Shown here: in pieces, positions 28,106-35,099 of the stretch
Layout of the letters: each line of letters opens with the position of its first letter
Position numbering within the stretch: the stretch's first letter is position 1
Source of the DNA: Flavobacteriaceae bacterium
GTDB taxonomy: Bacteria; Bacteroidota; Bacteroidia; Flavobacteriales; Flavobacteriaceae
Direction of reading: 5' to 3'
DNA length: 64,000 nt
NCBI GenBank assembly: GCA_021648755.1
Contig: JAKISG010000001.1
Span: 62,001-126,000, forward strand
The notes under the pieces: generated by a model
The model's input: the letters and a program-made list of their open reading frames with translations, nothing else
The model's database searches: none
Told to the model about the DNA's origin: nothing
Position numbers and translations under genes: made by a program

Positions 28106-28272
28106 TATTTTAAAGGCTTATGTTAAAAACAGTTAAAATGGCTTTATGTCGATTATATATTTACTAGAGTCTTTTATATCTTCATAAATGGAATTATTAT
28201 TTAATCAAAATATCTCTTTTAGATTTGTGAATAAAGTCATAATGCTTTTCTTAATTCTAAACAAGTATTATT

Positions 28273-30513
28273 TTAAGGTTTAATTTTAACGTCTGGTAAA
28301 TCATTTTGGACTTTTTCCCATTGCCATTTATATAATGAACGAGCTGCAGGAGTATAATCCATTACATTTTCTGTTTTTTCTTTTACAAATTTTGTTAAAG
28401 CATCCTTTTTTGGAATAATATAAGTGTTTAATTTTCCACTATCTACAAATGAGTGATATAGGTCTAATGAGTGAAGCGCCTCGTGAGCAGCAGTTGCTCT
28501 ATCTTGTATAATATTTTTAAACTTTAAATAAGTTGCAAATGCATTTTTTGCTGTTCCTCCAATACCATCAGAAACACCAAAAAGACCACCAATTGTATAT
28601 GGTATTAGAGCAAGAGTAACTCCATCGAGGTTTCCGTTAGAAGCATTTATTTTGGTTTTTGCTAATTGTTGTATTTCACCTATAAATTTATTTCTTAATG
28701 AGCCAGGGAGTACAATATCATCATTTATAAAAACAACGCCAGAACGCACTTCATTTCGAGTAAATATTTCAGAAATATCTATGGCGACAGAATCGCTATC
28801 CGAAATAATGATAGGAGGATTGTAATGTATAAGAGCTTGTTTAAAAATATTTTTTAGGTATGGGTCTTGACTGCCTGTAGGTTTGAACAAATCTATAGAG
28901 TTTTGCCCTCTTGTTAATTGGTTAGTTTTAGTATGTGTGCCATTTCCTACTCTAATTGTCATTGATGCTGGCAATCTAGAACCTGTTGGTAATTGATTAT
29001 CAGAATTTGTTGTATTGGTAGTTAGCCAACCATTATCATCTGTAAAAAATACTTTTACATACCTAAAGGTTAGTTCATATTCTATTTTGTTTTTTAACAC
29101 ATTTAAAACACCTATTATATCTCCTTTATAATTTGCGTCACTCTTTTTTGTATCATCATAAAACCGAGCTTCAACAGTTTCATTAGTTGCAATAGCATCT
29201 GTAAATGTTATTTCTAATTCAACTTTATTACTTGTGGGTACGGCATCTGAACTTTGTATGGTTGTTGGATAAGAATGTGTAACAAATTTTGTTATAGCAA
29301 TTTTAGCTGGTTTTATTTTTATTTTATTGTTTGAGGTTTCAAATCGAATTTCTCCTGCTAGTGGTAATACATCAGGAAAAATAAGCGCTTGTATTTTGGT
29401 AGTATCACTTTTAAAAGCTGCTAACCAAGGTGTATAATAGTTTTTTGTATTTAAATTTAAGGTTAGACTACCTGCGTTTTTACCTGTACGTTCTGTACCA
29501 TCTGGTGTATCTATATATTGTTTAACTGGTACGTGTTCTTTTGCCAATTCTTGAAATGAGGTTAAAAGTAATGAAGATTGTGCTGCTGCATAAGAGCCTC
29601 CAATCTTAGTTAAGATAGTAGTGTATTGAGAAGAGGTAGAAGCATAGGTATTTATCTTTGCTCTATTGGTGTTGTATTCAATAATTTCTCCCGAAGAATC
29701 TGATAGTTGATTAGTAATAATAACTGAAGAAGTTATGCCATTAATTGCGTTGACTAATTCATCAAAAAAATCATCATTACTTTTACTACCTGAATAAGTT
29801 CCTGTAATTGTAAATTTTACATTGGTTAATAATAAAAGTTTTTCAGATTTTAGTTTTCTTATTGGAAAATCAAAATCTATATAATGAATATATTTTGATT
29901 TTCTTATTATTGCGGTATTTTGGAAATTACCAACTGGAGCAACTGCAGTTTCTCCAATGTAATCAACAATTTGTTTTTCTAATGCACCATCTAATTCCAA
30001 GTAATTTTCTTTTCCATCTAATACGTCTCGAATCCAATCAAAACCATAGATTTGTTCTTCGGCAACATCATTTAAACCATCTGGAAAAAGTGCAAAATTC
30101 CCTCCTATTTCTAATTTTCTTCTAAAATGTACTTCTCCTTTAAAAGGATTGACAATTTCATTAGTAGGTAAATCAGCAGTTTTACCTATAGTTTGATTTG
30201 GGTTAGTAATTTCAATTTGACCTCCAAAACTACACGTATTCGTTGATATTTCTAATAAAACCAATTTACCATCTATTTTAGTGGCTTTTGCAATGGTATT
30301 CCATTTTGATAAATTAGGCACACAAGGTGGTGGGTTTTTTGGATCTCGTAAACAATTGCCAAAAGGTGTAGAAAATGTCATATCACCTTCTGTAACTTGC
30401 AACTTCCCTTCTAATTTTTTTATGGATTGCGAAGTAACATCAAGAATTCCTGGTGCGGTTTGTAAACTACACTTACAAATAGCGCCTTTACAAACAAATA
30501 ATTTAGTTGCCAT
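28273..30513 (-). CDS. DUF4280 (PAAR-like) protein with C-terminal zinc metallopeptidase domain, probable T6SS effector
   Basis: A 746-residue protein in two recognisable parts. Residues 1-115 match the DUF4280 family, a PAAR-like spike tip: paired cysteines CKGAICKCSLQTAPG, then FGNCLRDP, PPPCVPN and TCSFGG. The C-terminus has a zinc-binding motif HEALHSLDLYH (His677, His681, His687, catalytic Glu678), followed 31 residues later by a Met-turn-like NVMDY (Met718). This is the metzincin arrangement except that Asp684 replaces the usual Gly. The middle (about 130-660) is not recognised. There is no signal peptide, as expected for a protein loaded on a VgrG spike. It overlaps by 11 bp the MORN lipoprotein gene, its likely immunity partner. 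Target: perhaps a periplasmic protein or peptide bond in a rival cell (inference). Confidence 0.82.
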   Translation of the reverse strand: MATKLFVCKGAICKCSLQTAPGILDVTSQSIKKLEGKLQVTEGDMTFSTPFGNCLRDPKNPPPCVPNLSKWNTIAKATKIDGKLVLLEISTNTCSFGGQIEITNPNQTIGKTADLPTNEIVNPFKGEVHFRRKLEIGGNFALFPDGLNDVAEEQIYGFDWIRDVLDGKENYLELDGALEKQIVDYIGETAVAPVGNFQNTAIIRKSKYIHYIDFDFPIRKLKSEKLLLLTNVKFTITGTYSGSKSNDDFFDELVNAINGITSSVIITNQLSDSSGEIIEYNTNRAKINTYASTSSQYTTILTKIGGSYAAAQSSLLLTSFQELAKEHVPVKQYIDTPDGTERTGKNAGSLTLNLNTKNYYTPWLAAFKSDTTKIQALIFPDVLPLAGEIRFETSNNKIKIKPAKIAITKFVTHSYPTTIQSSDAVPTSNKVELEITFTDAIATNETVEARFYDDTKKSDANYKGDIIGVLNVLKNKIEYELTFRYVKVFFTDDNGWLTTNTTNSDNQLPTGSRLPASMTIRVGNGTHTKTNQLTRGQNSIDLFKPTGSQDPYLKNIFKQALIHYNPPIIISDSDSVAIDISEIFTRNEVRSGVVFINDDIVLPGSLRNKFIGEIQQLAKTKINASNGNLDGVTLALIPYTIGGLFGVSDGIGGTAKNAFATYLKFKNIIQDRATAAHEALHSLDLYHSFVDSGKLNTYIIPKKDALTKFVKEKTENVMDYTPAARSLYKWQWEKVQNDLPDVKIKP

Positions 30514-31336
30514 ATTTTTTCTCTTTTATTATCCTACCCATATTCTTGTCATATTCTTTTGTGCTTTCTAATTTACCTTCTTCGTTATAATATTTCCAAA
30601 CTCCTTTTTTTATATTATCTTTACCATGTCTTCCACCCATTCCCCAATTCCCTTCTTCTTTTATATTCCCGTTTTCGTAATAGTATCTCCATGTTCCTTC
30701 TTTAACAAACAAACCCAATAACCCTCCTTTTTTCATTTCTTGCCCTGTTGATTCAATTTTTCCATTTTCATAATGATAAGTAGCCTTTATTGAAGACTTG
30801 TGGTTGTACTCTTTAATACTATGAATACCTCCTGTTTTAAAGTAGGTTCGTTCTTTTTCTTTTATTCCATTTATATTTAAAAAAAATTCAGAATTCTTAC
30901 CTCCTTCTTCAAAATAAGAAGTTAAAAAAGTTTGTTTACCATTATCAAAAATTCCTAACGATTTAATTTTCCCACTTTCATAATATTGCTTGTACTCGCC
31001 ATCATACTTTCTATTAATTAAATTCAATTCACTACTAATTTTTCCGTTTTTATAATAGTTTTTTTGTTTGCCTTTTTGTTTTCCATCAACAAAATTATAA
31101 ACTGCAAAGGTTTTACCACTATTATAATTTATTGTAAGTATTCCTGAAAAAGGTTTTTGGCTGTTTTTATTTATAATAATATTATCCTCTTTTCTTTCAA
31201 ATTTCTCTTTAAACTCAACATTTTCGTGTAATTGTTTAGTTTCTCCTTGTAGGTCTAATGTTATTGTGTTCATTTTTTGTGCTTTACAGTTGGTTATTAT
31301 CAATATCAGTGAGAAATAAATTACTTTTTTTAGCAT
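30503..31336 (-). CDS. MORN-repeat lipoprotein, candidate immunity protein
   Basis: A 277-residue lipoprotein with lipobox LIITNC (Cys17). From about residue 60 it is built from repeats of the MORN_2 / 'toxin-antitoxin YwqK' type, with the recurring pattern YY-NGKI----N and YYESGKIKS, YYENGNIKEE and YYNEEGKLES. It lies 12 bp after vgrG and overlaps the start of the metallopeptidase-effector gene by 11 bp, which implies translational coupling. MORN-type proteins often stand beside polymorphic toxins as immunity proteins, and a lipid anchor would place this one in the envelope, where an incoming peptidase would act. The function is inferred from position and fold; an alternative is a general envelope protein. 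Confidence 0.7.
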   Translation of the reverse strand: MLKKVIYFSLILIITNCKAQKMNTITLDLQGETKQLHENVEFKEKFERKEDNIIINKNSQKPFSGILTINYNSGKTFAVYNFVDGKQKGKQKNYYKNGKISSELNLINRKYDGEYKQYYESGKIKSLGIFDNGKQTFLTSYFEEGGKNSEFFLNINGIKEKERTYFKTGGIHSIKEYNHKSSIKATYHYENGKIESTGQEMKKGGLLGLFVKEGTWRYYYENGNIKEEGNWGMGGRHGKDNIKKGVWKYYNEEGKLESTKEYDKNMGRIIKEKKYGN

Positions 31337-31348
31337 AATTTCACATAA

Positions 31349-33091
31349 TTATACTCCATGATTAAAATCAGGAGTTTGTATATCTACTTTAGAGGATACC
31401 TTAAAGGTTATTTCTTCGGTTTGTTTTTCGTGTGTTTTACTAACCTCTTTTATTGAGTTATCAACATGTATTTGAGCACTACCTGTTATTTGCTCTTTAA
31501 GTTCTTTAGTTTTTAAACGGTAATTTTCTCCACTTTCTAAATTAATGTTTTCTGTTGCTTTTAAAGATATATTTTTACTACTCAAAAATATATGTTCTGG
31601 TGCTTCTATGGTAATTGTTTTTCCAACAGTATCAAGTTTAATAGCATTGCCGTTTTTATCAGTTATTAAAATAAATTCACCTTCTTTTGCATCATTAAAT
31701 TCTATAGTGTGTCCGCTTCTGGTTTTAATAGCTTTTATATCGTTTGCTTTGGTTTTCCAACTGTCTGGTTTTGCTGTTCCGTGATATAGACTACCTAGCA
31801 TATATGGTTTTTCGGCATTGCCACCTTCAAAATCAATCAATACTTCTTCTTTTAATTCTGGTATAAATTGAAAGCCTTTGTCGCCTCCCGCGTGTGCGGT
31901 TACAATACGTATCCATGGTGTCATTTCAGCCATACTTTTTTGCCACGGAAATTGTACTTTTATTCTTCCTAATCCTTTTGGATCATCATTTTTTACGACA
32001 ATAGCGGTCTGACTTTGGCTGGTAGGAAACTTTTGTATATTGGTATTTGGATAGGCATCAAATTCGGCTGTTATGGCTTCAAAGCTATTGTAGTAATCGC
32101 CATTTTCATTGTTATTATGTATAATACTGGTGACACGATAGCGTCCGCCTTCTATTTTCACAATATTTCCTAAAGCAACGCCTGGATTATCACTAACGCC
32201 TGTTAGTTTTACTTGCTGTATTTCTATGGCTTTTTTTTGTAATTCTATACTTTTATCTAATCGATTTTTTGAGTTTGGGTCGTTATATAGGTTATGCCAT
32301 ACTTTGGTTTCTTTGCTATAAATAGTATTGGCTTTATTTGCTACAAAACCACTATATCCGTTTGCTCCTGAGGTTATTTCTTTGGTATCTTTTTCGTGTA
32401 TTTCGTCTAATAAATAGTCTTTGGTGTAATATTTATAGTTATGTGATTGCGGTATTAGGCTTAAATGGTATTCTTTTAAATCAAGACCGTAGGTTAGGGT
32501 TAGTTCTTCGGTTTCTGGTTTTCCAAAAATTAATTTTTTACCATTGTAATAAAACCATTTTCCATATTGTGCTGCGAGTCTTTTGGCGTAATCATAGCAA
32601 CTCTCGTTTTGTTGTACGGAGTAGTGTATGGTGTCATCATCTACAGGATTTATTTGTAATTCTAATTTTGAAGTGTCATATTCTCTAAAGGTTTTTTCGA
32701 TAATTTCAGAGATGGATATATCATTATGTGAGGCAAAATGAGGACCGTCATCTGCCAAAAATGTTGGGCTTTTTGCAGTGATAATAACGACGTCTCCTGC
32801 GCCGTTACCGTACCCCTTTACATTTTTTATTTGGGTTACAATACCTTTAAATTCTAATTTTTTATAACCTAAATTATCTAAAGACGCTATTTCCATTACA
32901 ATAGTTTGACCTAAAAAATTTTTGGTTTCTTCGGCAACTTCGATATCTAGGCTTATTTTTTCTAAAACATCCATCCGACATTCTAAATTTAGTAAGTGAT
33001 GTGCATCAATTTGTTGATGAATAGAGAGTTTTTTAAAAGTGGTAATTTCTTTTCCTCCAATATAAATTTGAGTATTGCTTTGTAGTGCCAT
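31349..33091 (-). CDS. vgrG: VgrG spike protein of a type VI secretion system
   Basis: A 580-residue VgrG (TssI). The N-terminal half is the gp27-like hub (about residues 1-340), the OB-fold follows with KNDDPKGLGRIKVQFPWQ and MTPWIRI, and the gp5-like beta-helix repeats run from about 470 to the end. The pattern of the hub and the GGDKGFQFIPELKEEVLIDF segment is typical of Bacteroidota VgrG. No toxic domain is fused to its C-terminus, which ends in PDFNHGV. It has its own predicted promoter at 33118-33149 and is followed at 12 bp by the MORN lipoprotein and the DUF4280 effector. No other T6SS structural gene is in the window, so this is an orphan effector-delivery locus. Confidence 0.92.
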   Translation of the reverse strand: MALQSNTQIYIGGKEITTFKKLSIHQQIDAHHLLNLECRMDVLEKISLDIEVAEETKNFLGQTIVMEIASLDNLGYKKLEFKGIVTQIKNVKGYGNGAGDVVIITAKSPTFLADDGPHFASHNDISISEIIEKTFREYDTSKLELQINPVDDDTIHYSVQQNESCYDYAKRLAAQYGKWFYYNGKKLIFGKPETEELTLTYGLDLKEYHLSLIPQSHNYKYYTKDYLLDEIHEKDTKEITSGANGYSGFVANKANTIYSKETKVWHNLYNDPNSKNRLDKSIELQKKAIEIQQVKLTGVSDNPGVALGNIVKIEGGRYRVTSIIHNNNENGDYYNSFEAITAEFDAYPNTNIQKFPTSQSQTAIVVKNDDPKGLGRIKVQFPWQKSMAEMTPWIRIVTAHAGGDKGFQFIPELKEEVLIDFEGGNAEKPYMLGSLYHGTAKPDSWKTKANDIKAIKTRSGHTIEFNDAKEGEFILITDKNGNAIKLDTVGKTITIEAPEHIFLSSKNISLKATENINLESGENYRLKTKELKEQITGSAQIHVDNSIKEVSKTHEKQTEEITFKVSSKVDIQTPDFNHGV

Positions 33092-33117
33092 AGTTTTATT
33101 TTAAAAAAAAGTAGGTG

Positions 33118-33149
33118 TAAATATAGTTTTAAAAATTAACATTTCAAAA
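33118..33149 (-). promoter_or_regulatory. Predicted promoter of the vgrG operon
   Basis: On the minus strand TTTTG (33149-33145), a 19-bp spacer and TATATTTA (33125-33118, seven of eight matches to TAnnTTTG) give a promoter about 27 bp before the vgrG ATG. It lies just past the end of the immunity array, so vgrG can be expressed independently of it. Confidence 0.5.
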
Positions 33150-33191
33150 TTTTACGTTAATAAATTATAAAAGATGTATAAAGTTTATACA

Positions 33192-33264
33192 TTAGTCTTT
33201 GTAATTTAGGTAGTTTTTTAAACTTTGGTGTAACATATGTATTGTCTATTTTTAGTTTACCAAA
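33192..33264 (-). repeat. Fossil effector tail E, with a 5' stub of a fifth immunity gene
   Basis: This 73-bp block follows the frameshifted immunity copy. Read on the minus strand it encodes FGKLKIDNTYVTPKFKKLPK, a decayed form of the C-terminus of the 356-residue effector, and then runs into an ATG at 33192 with MYK, the first codons shared by all the immunity genes. Similarity stops about 10 bp later. An inserted base near the end has destroyed the stop codon. It marks the downstream border of the array. Confidence 0.65.
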
Positions 33265-33682
33265 TAACCTTCAACATATGCAACAGTTAAATAGAAAAAA
33301 AGTGCAAAACCAAACCAAAAAAATATAAAAGCAAAGGAGTTTTTATTAAAACGTTGATTTCTCGTTAAGGTTTTATATTCTTTTTCTGTTTTCCATTGAT
33401 AAATAGCCTTTTTTGCTCTTTTTGATATAAAAAAATGCAAGGGCAACATTACATAACCAAACATAACCAAACATAACCCAATAAATATAGGGGTATAACT
33501 TTTAAACTTAAATCAATAGAGCCAATAATCACAAAGTATATACCTGCTGCTATAAATGTAAAAGGAGTAATAAAAAAATATAAAGTGCTAGGTATTACTC
33601 TTTCTGGCATTTTTTTATTTACTAACCATCTAGACGCACAATAATTTGCCAATAACAAGCGTTTAAATAAAAATTTATACAT
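33252..33682 (-). pseudogene. Frameshifted copy of the array's membrane immunity-like protein
   Basis: Two overlapping frames (33449-33682 and 33252-33470) together cover the whole length of the intact neighbours. The first encodes the N-terminus (MYKFLFKRLLLANYCASRWL) to GSID; the second resumes with LPLHFFISKRAKKAIYQWK and ends YVEGYLVN. Comparison of the DNA with the copies at 34208 and 34677 shows one missing T near 33512, where the neighbours have AAATTCAATAG or AAACTCAATAG and this copy has AAATCAATAG. There is also an in-frame 15-bp expansion of the repeated unit CATAACCAAA at 33448-33478. The N-terminal half resembles the copy at 33742 and the C-terminal half those at 34208 and 34677, so it is a mosaic. 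Confidence 0.8.
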
Positions 33683-33754
33683 TAGTTTTTAAAATTTTAG
33701 AGATAATTTTAATTTTGGTGCAACATACGTTTTGTCTATTTTTATTTCATAGAA
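33682..33754 (-). repeat. Fossil effector tail D between immunity copies
   Basis: Read on the minus strand, this 73-bp block encodes FYEIKIDKTYVAPKLKLSLK and then stops early because of an extra T. It corresponds to the last 23 codons of the effector at 35099 and overlaps the last codons of the immunity copy at 33742 in another frame. It ends in TAATG, where the TAA matches the effector stop and the ATG starts the next copy. Confidence 0.7.
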
Positions 33755-34149
33755 TAGCCACTAAAATAAGTGAATGTTAAATATAAAAAAAGTGCAAAAC
33801 TTCCCCAAAAAAATATAAATGCAAATATATTCTTACTTCTACGTTGACCTTTTGTAAGTGTTTTATAATCTTTTTCAATATCCCATTTAATAATTGCTTT
33901 TTCTATAATGTTTTGCGAACCAAAATTTAATATTAGAACAATTAACATTAAAAAAAGTTCAGGATATTTAAATTTATATTCTATAGAACTTAAGATGAAT
34001 ACAAAACCCCCTATGATGATAAAAGTAAAAGGAGTAATAAAAAGATGTAAAGTACTTGGTATTATTCTTTCTGGCATTTTTTTGTTCACTAACCACTTAG
34101 CAGCGCAGTATTTGGATAATAATAGTCGTTTAAACAAAAATTTATACAT
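33742..34149 (-). CDS. Small three-helix membrane protein, divergent array copy (candidate immunity)
   Basis: A 135-residue protein with the array's shared N-terminus MYKFLFKRLLL, then a basic amphipathic stretch, two membrane helices at about residues 33-58 and 63-85, a charged loop (KWDIEKDYKTLTKGQRR) and a third helix near 108-130. It is the most divergent of the four copies: its second helix (ELFLMLIVLILNFG) and loop differ, although NKKMPERIIPSTL resembles the frameshifted copy. Different specificity from the other copies is therefore likely. It starts within the stop codon of fossil tail C (TAATG). A membrane-embedded immunity protein against a membrane-active effector is my inference; the family is not recognised. 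Confidence 0.72.
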   Translation of the reverse strand: MYKFLFKRLLLSKYCAAKWLVNKKMPERIIPSTLHLFITPFTFIIIGGFVFILSSIEYKFKYPELFLMLIVLILNFGSQNIIEKAIIKWDIEKDYKTLTKGQRRSKNIFAFIFFWGSFALFLYLTFTYFSGYSMK

Positions 34150-34220
34150 TAATCTTTAAATTTAGGTAGTTTTTTAAACTTTGGTGCAACATACGTTTTG
34201 TCTATTTTTAGTTTACCAAA
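34149..34220 (-). repeat. Fossil effector tail C between immunity copies
   Basis: Exactly 72 bp. In frame on the minus strand it encodes FGKLKIDKTYVAPKFKKLPK followed by FKD and TAA. It equals in length the 3' end of the real effector gene and shares with it F-x-K-x2-IDKTYVAPK and the final KFKD, but has the variant middle KFKKLP where the effector has KLKLPL. It overlaps the last codons of the copy at 34208 in another frame. Confidence 0.75.
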
Positions 34221-34624
34221 TAACCTTCAACATATGCAACAGTTAAATAGAAAAAAAGCGCAAAACCACCCCAAAAAAATATAAAAGCAAAGGTGTTTTT
34301 ATTAAAACGTTGATTTCTCGTTAAGGTTTTATACTCTTTTTCTATTCTCCATTGATAAATAGCCTTTTTTGCTCTTTTTGATATAAAAAAATGTGACGAT
34401 AACATAGTAATTGCAAACCCAATAAATATAGGAGGAAAACTTTTAAACTTAAATTCAATAGAGCCAAGAATAACAAAGTATATACCTGCTGCTATAAAAG
34501 TAAAAGGAGAAGTGAAAATATGTAAAGTGCCAGGTATTATTTGTTGTGGTACTTTTTTGTTTATCCAACGTCTAGCAAAAGAATAATTGGCTAATAACAA
34601 GCGTTTAAATAAAAATTTATACAT
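34208..34624 (-). CDS. Small three-helix membrane protein, array copy (candidate immunity)
   Basis: A 138-residue protein almost identical over its first 70 residues to the copy at 34677 (MYKFLFKRLLLANYSFARRW, then NKKVPQQIIPGTLHIFTSPF). Helices lie at about 36-57, 64-84 and 112-132. The loop before the last helix is SKRAKKAIYQWRIEKEYKTL, followed by TRNQRFNKNTFAF. The C-terminus is YVEGYLVN, shared with the frameshifted copy. It begins in the TAATG at the end of fossil tail B. The strongly basic first 35 residues and hydrophobic body suggest an inner-membrane protein with a cytoplasmic N-terminus. No known domain is recognised. Confidence 0.75.
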   Translation of the reverse strand: MYKFLFKRLLLANYSFARRWINKKVPQQIIPGTLHIFTSPFTFIAAGIYFVILGSIEFKFKSFPPIFIGFAITMLSSHFFISKRAKKAIYQWRIEKEYKTLTRNQRFNKNTFAFIFFWGGFALFFYLTVAYVEGYLVN

Positions 34625-34695
34625 TAGTTTTTAAATTTTAGAGGTAATTTTAATTTTGGTGCAACATACGTTTTGTCTATTGCAGTTTTAGTAAA
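34624..34695 (-). repeat. Fossil effector tail B between immunity copies
   Basis: Exactly 72 bp, in frame on the minus strand: FTKTAIDKTYVAPKLKLPLK followed by FKN and TAA. It differs from the real effector C-terminus only by Asp to Asn at the last residue. Its first 18-19 bp double as the final codons (LLKLQ and stop) of the immunity copy at 34677 in a different frame, which places the recombination joint inside that gene's end. Confidence 0.85.
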
Positions 34696-35099
34696 TAACT
34701 TTCAGTATATGTAACAATTAAATAGAAAGAAAGTGCAAAACTACCCCAAAAAAAAATAAAAGCAAAGGTGTTTTTATTAAAACGTTGATTTCTCGTTAAG
34801 GTTTTATATTCTTTTTCTATTTTCCATTGATAAATAGCCTTTTTTGCTCTTTTTAATATAAAAAAATGCAAGGGCAACATAACCAAAGATAACCCAATAA
34901 ATATAGGAGGAAAACTTTTAAACTTAAACTCAATAGAGCCAAGAATAACAGCATATATACCTGCTGCTATAAAAGTAAAAGGAGAAGTGAAAATATGTAA
35001 AGTGCCAGGTATTATTTGTTGTGGTACTTTTTTGTTTATCCAACGTCTAGCAAAAGAATAATTGGCTAATAACAAACGCTTAAACAAAAATTTATACAT
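34677..35099 (-). CDS. Small three-helix membrane protein, first array copy (candidate cognate immunity)
   Basis: A 140-residue protein directly downstream of the intact effector gene: the effector stop TGA and this ATG overlap in TGATG, so the two are translationally coupled. It has the shared basic N-terminus, helices near residues 36-57, 64-84 and 112-132, and the loop KRAKKAIYQWKIEKEYKTL. Its last residues (LLKLQ) are encoded by sequence derived from the effector's 3' end read in another frame. Being next to the intact effector, it is the most likely cognate immunity protein. That role is inferred from coupling, membrane nature and context, not from a known family. Confidence 0.77.
   Translation of the reverse strand: MYKFLFKRLLLANYSFARRWINKKVPQQIIPGTLHIFTSPFTFIAAGIYAVILGSIEFKFKSFPPIFIGLSLVMLPLHFFILKRAKKAIYQWKIEKEYKTLTRNQRFNKNTFAFIFFWGSFALSFYLIVTYTESYLLKLQ

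Noticed and set aside
32338..32688. 116-codon plus-strand frame
   Set aside because: Antisense to the VgrG hub domain; composition of Leu/Arg/Phe typical of a shadow frame.
33160..33192. Short frame starting MYK at 33192 as a real gene
   Set aside because: It stops after about eleven codons and only its first codons match the immunity genes; it is a truncated stub.
33448..33478. CATAACCAAA repeat expansion as the cause of the frameshift in the immunity copy
   Set aside because: The expansion relative to the intact copies is 15 bp and stays in frame; the frame is lost at the missing T near 33512.
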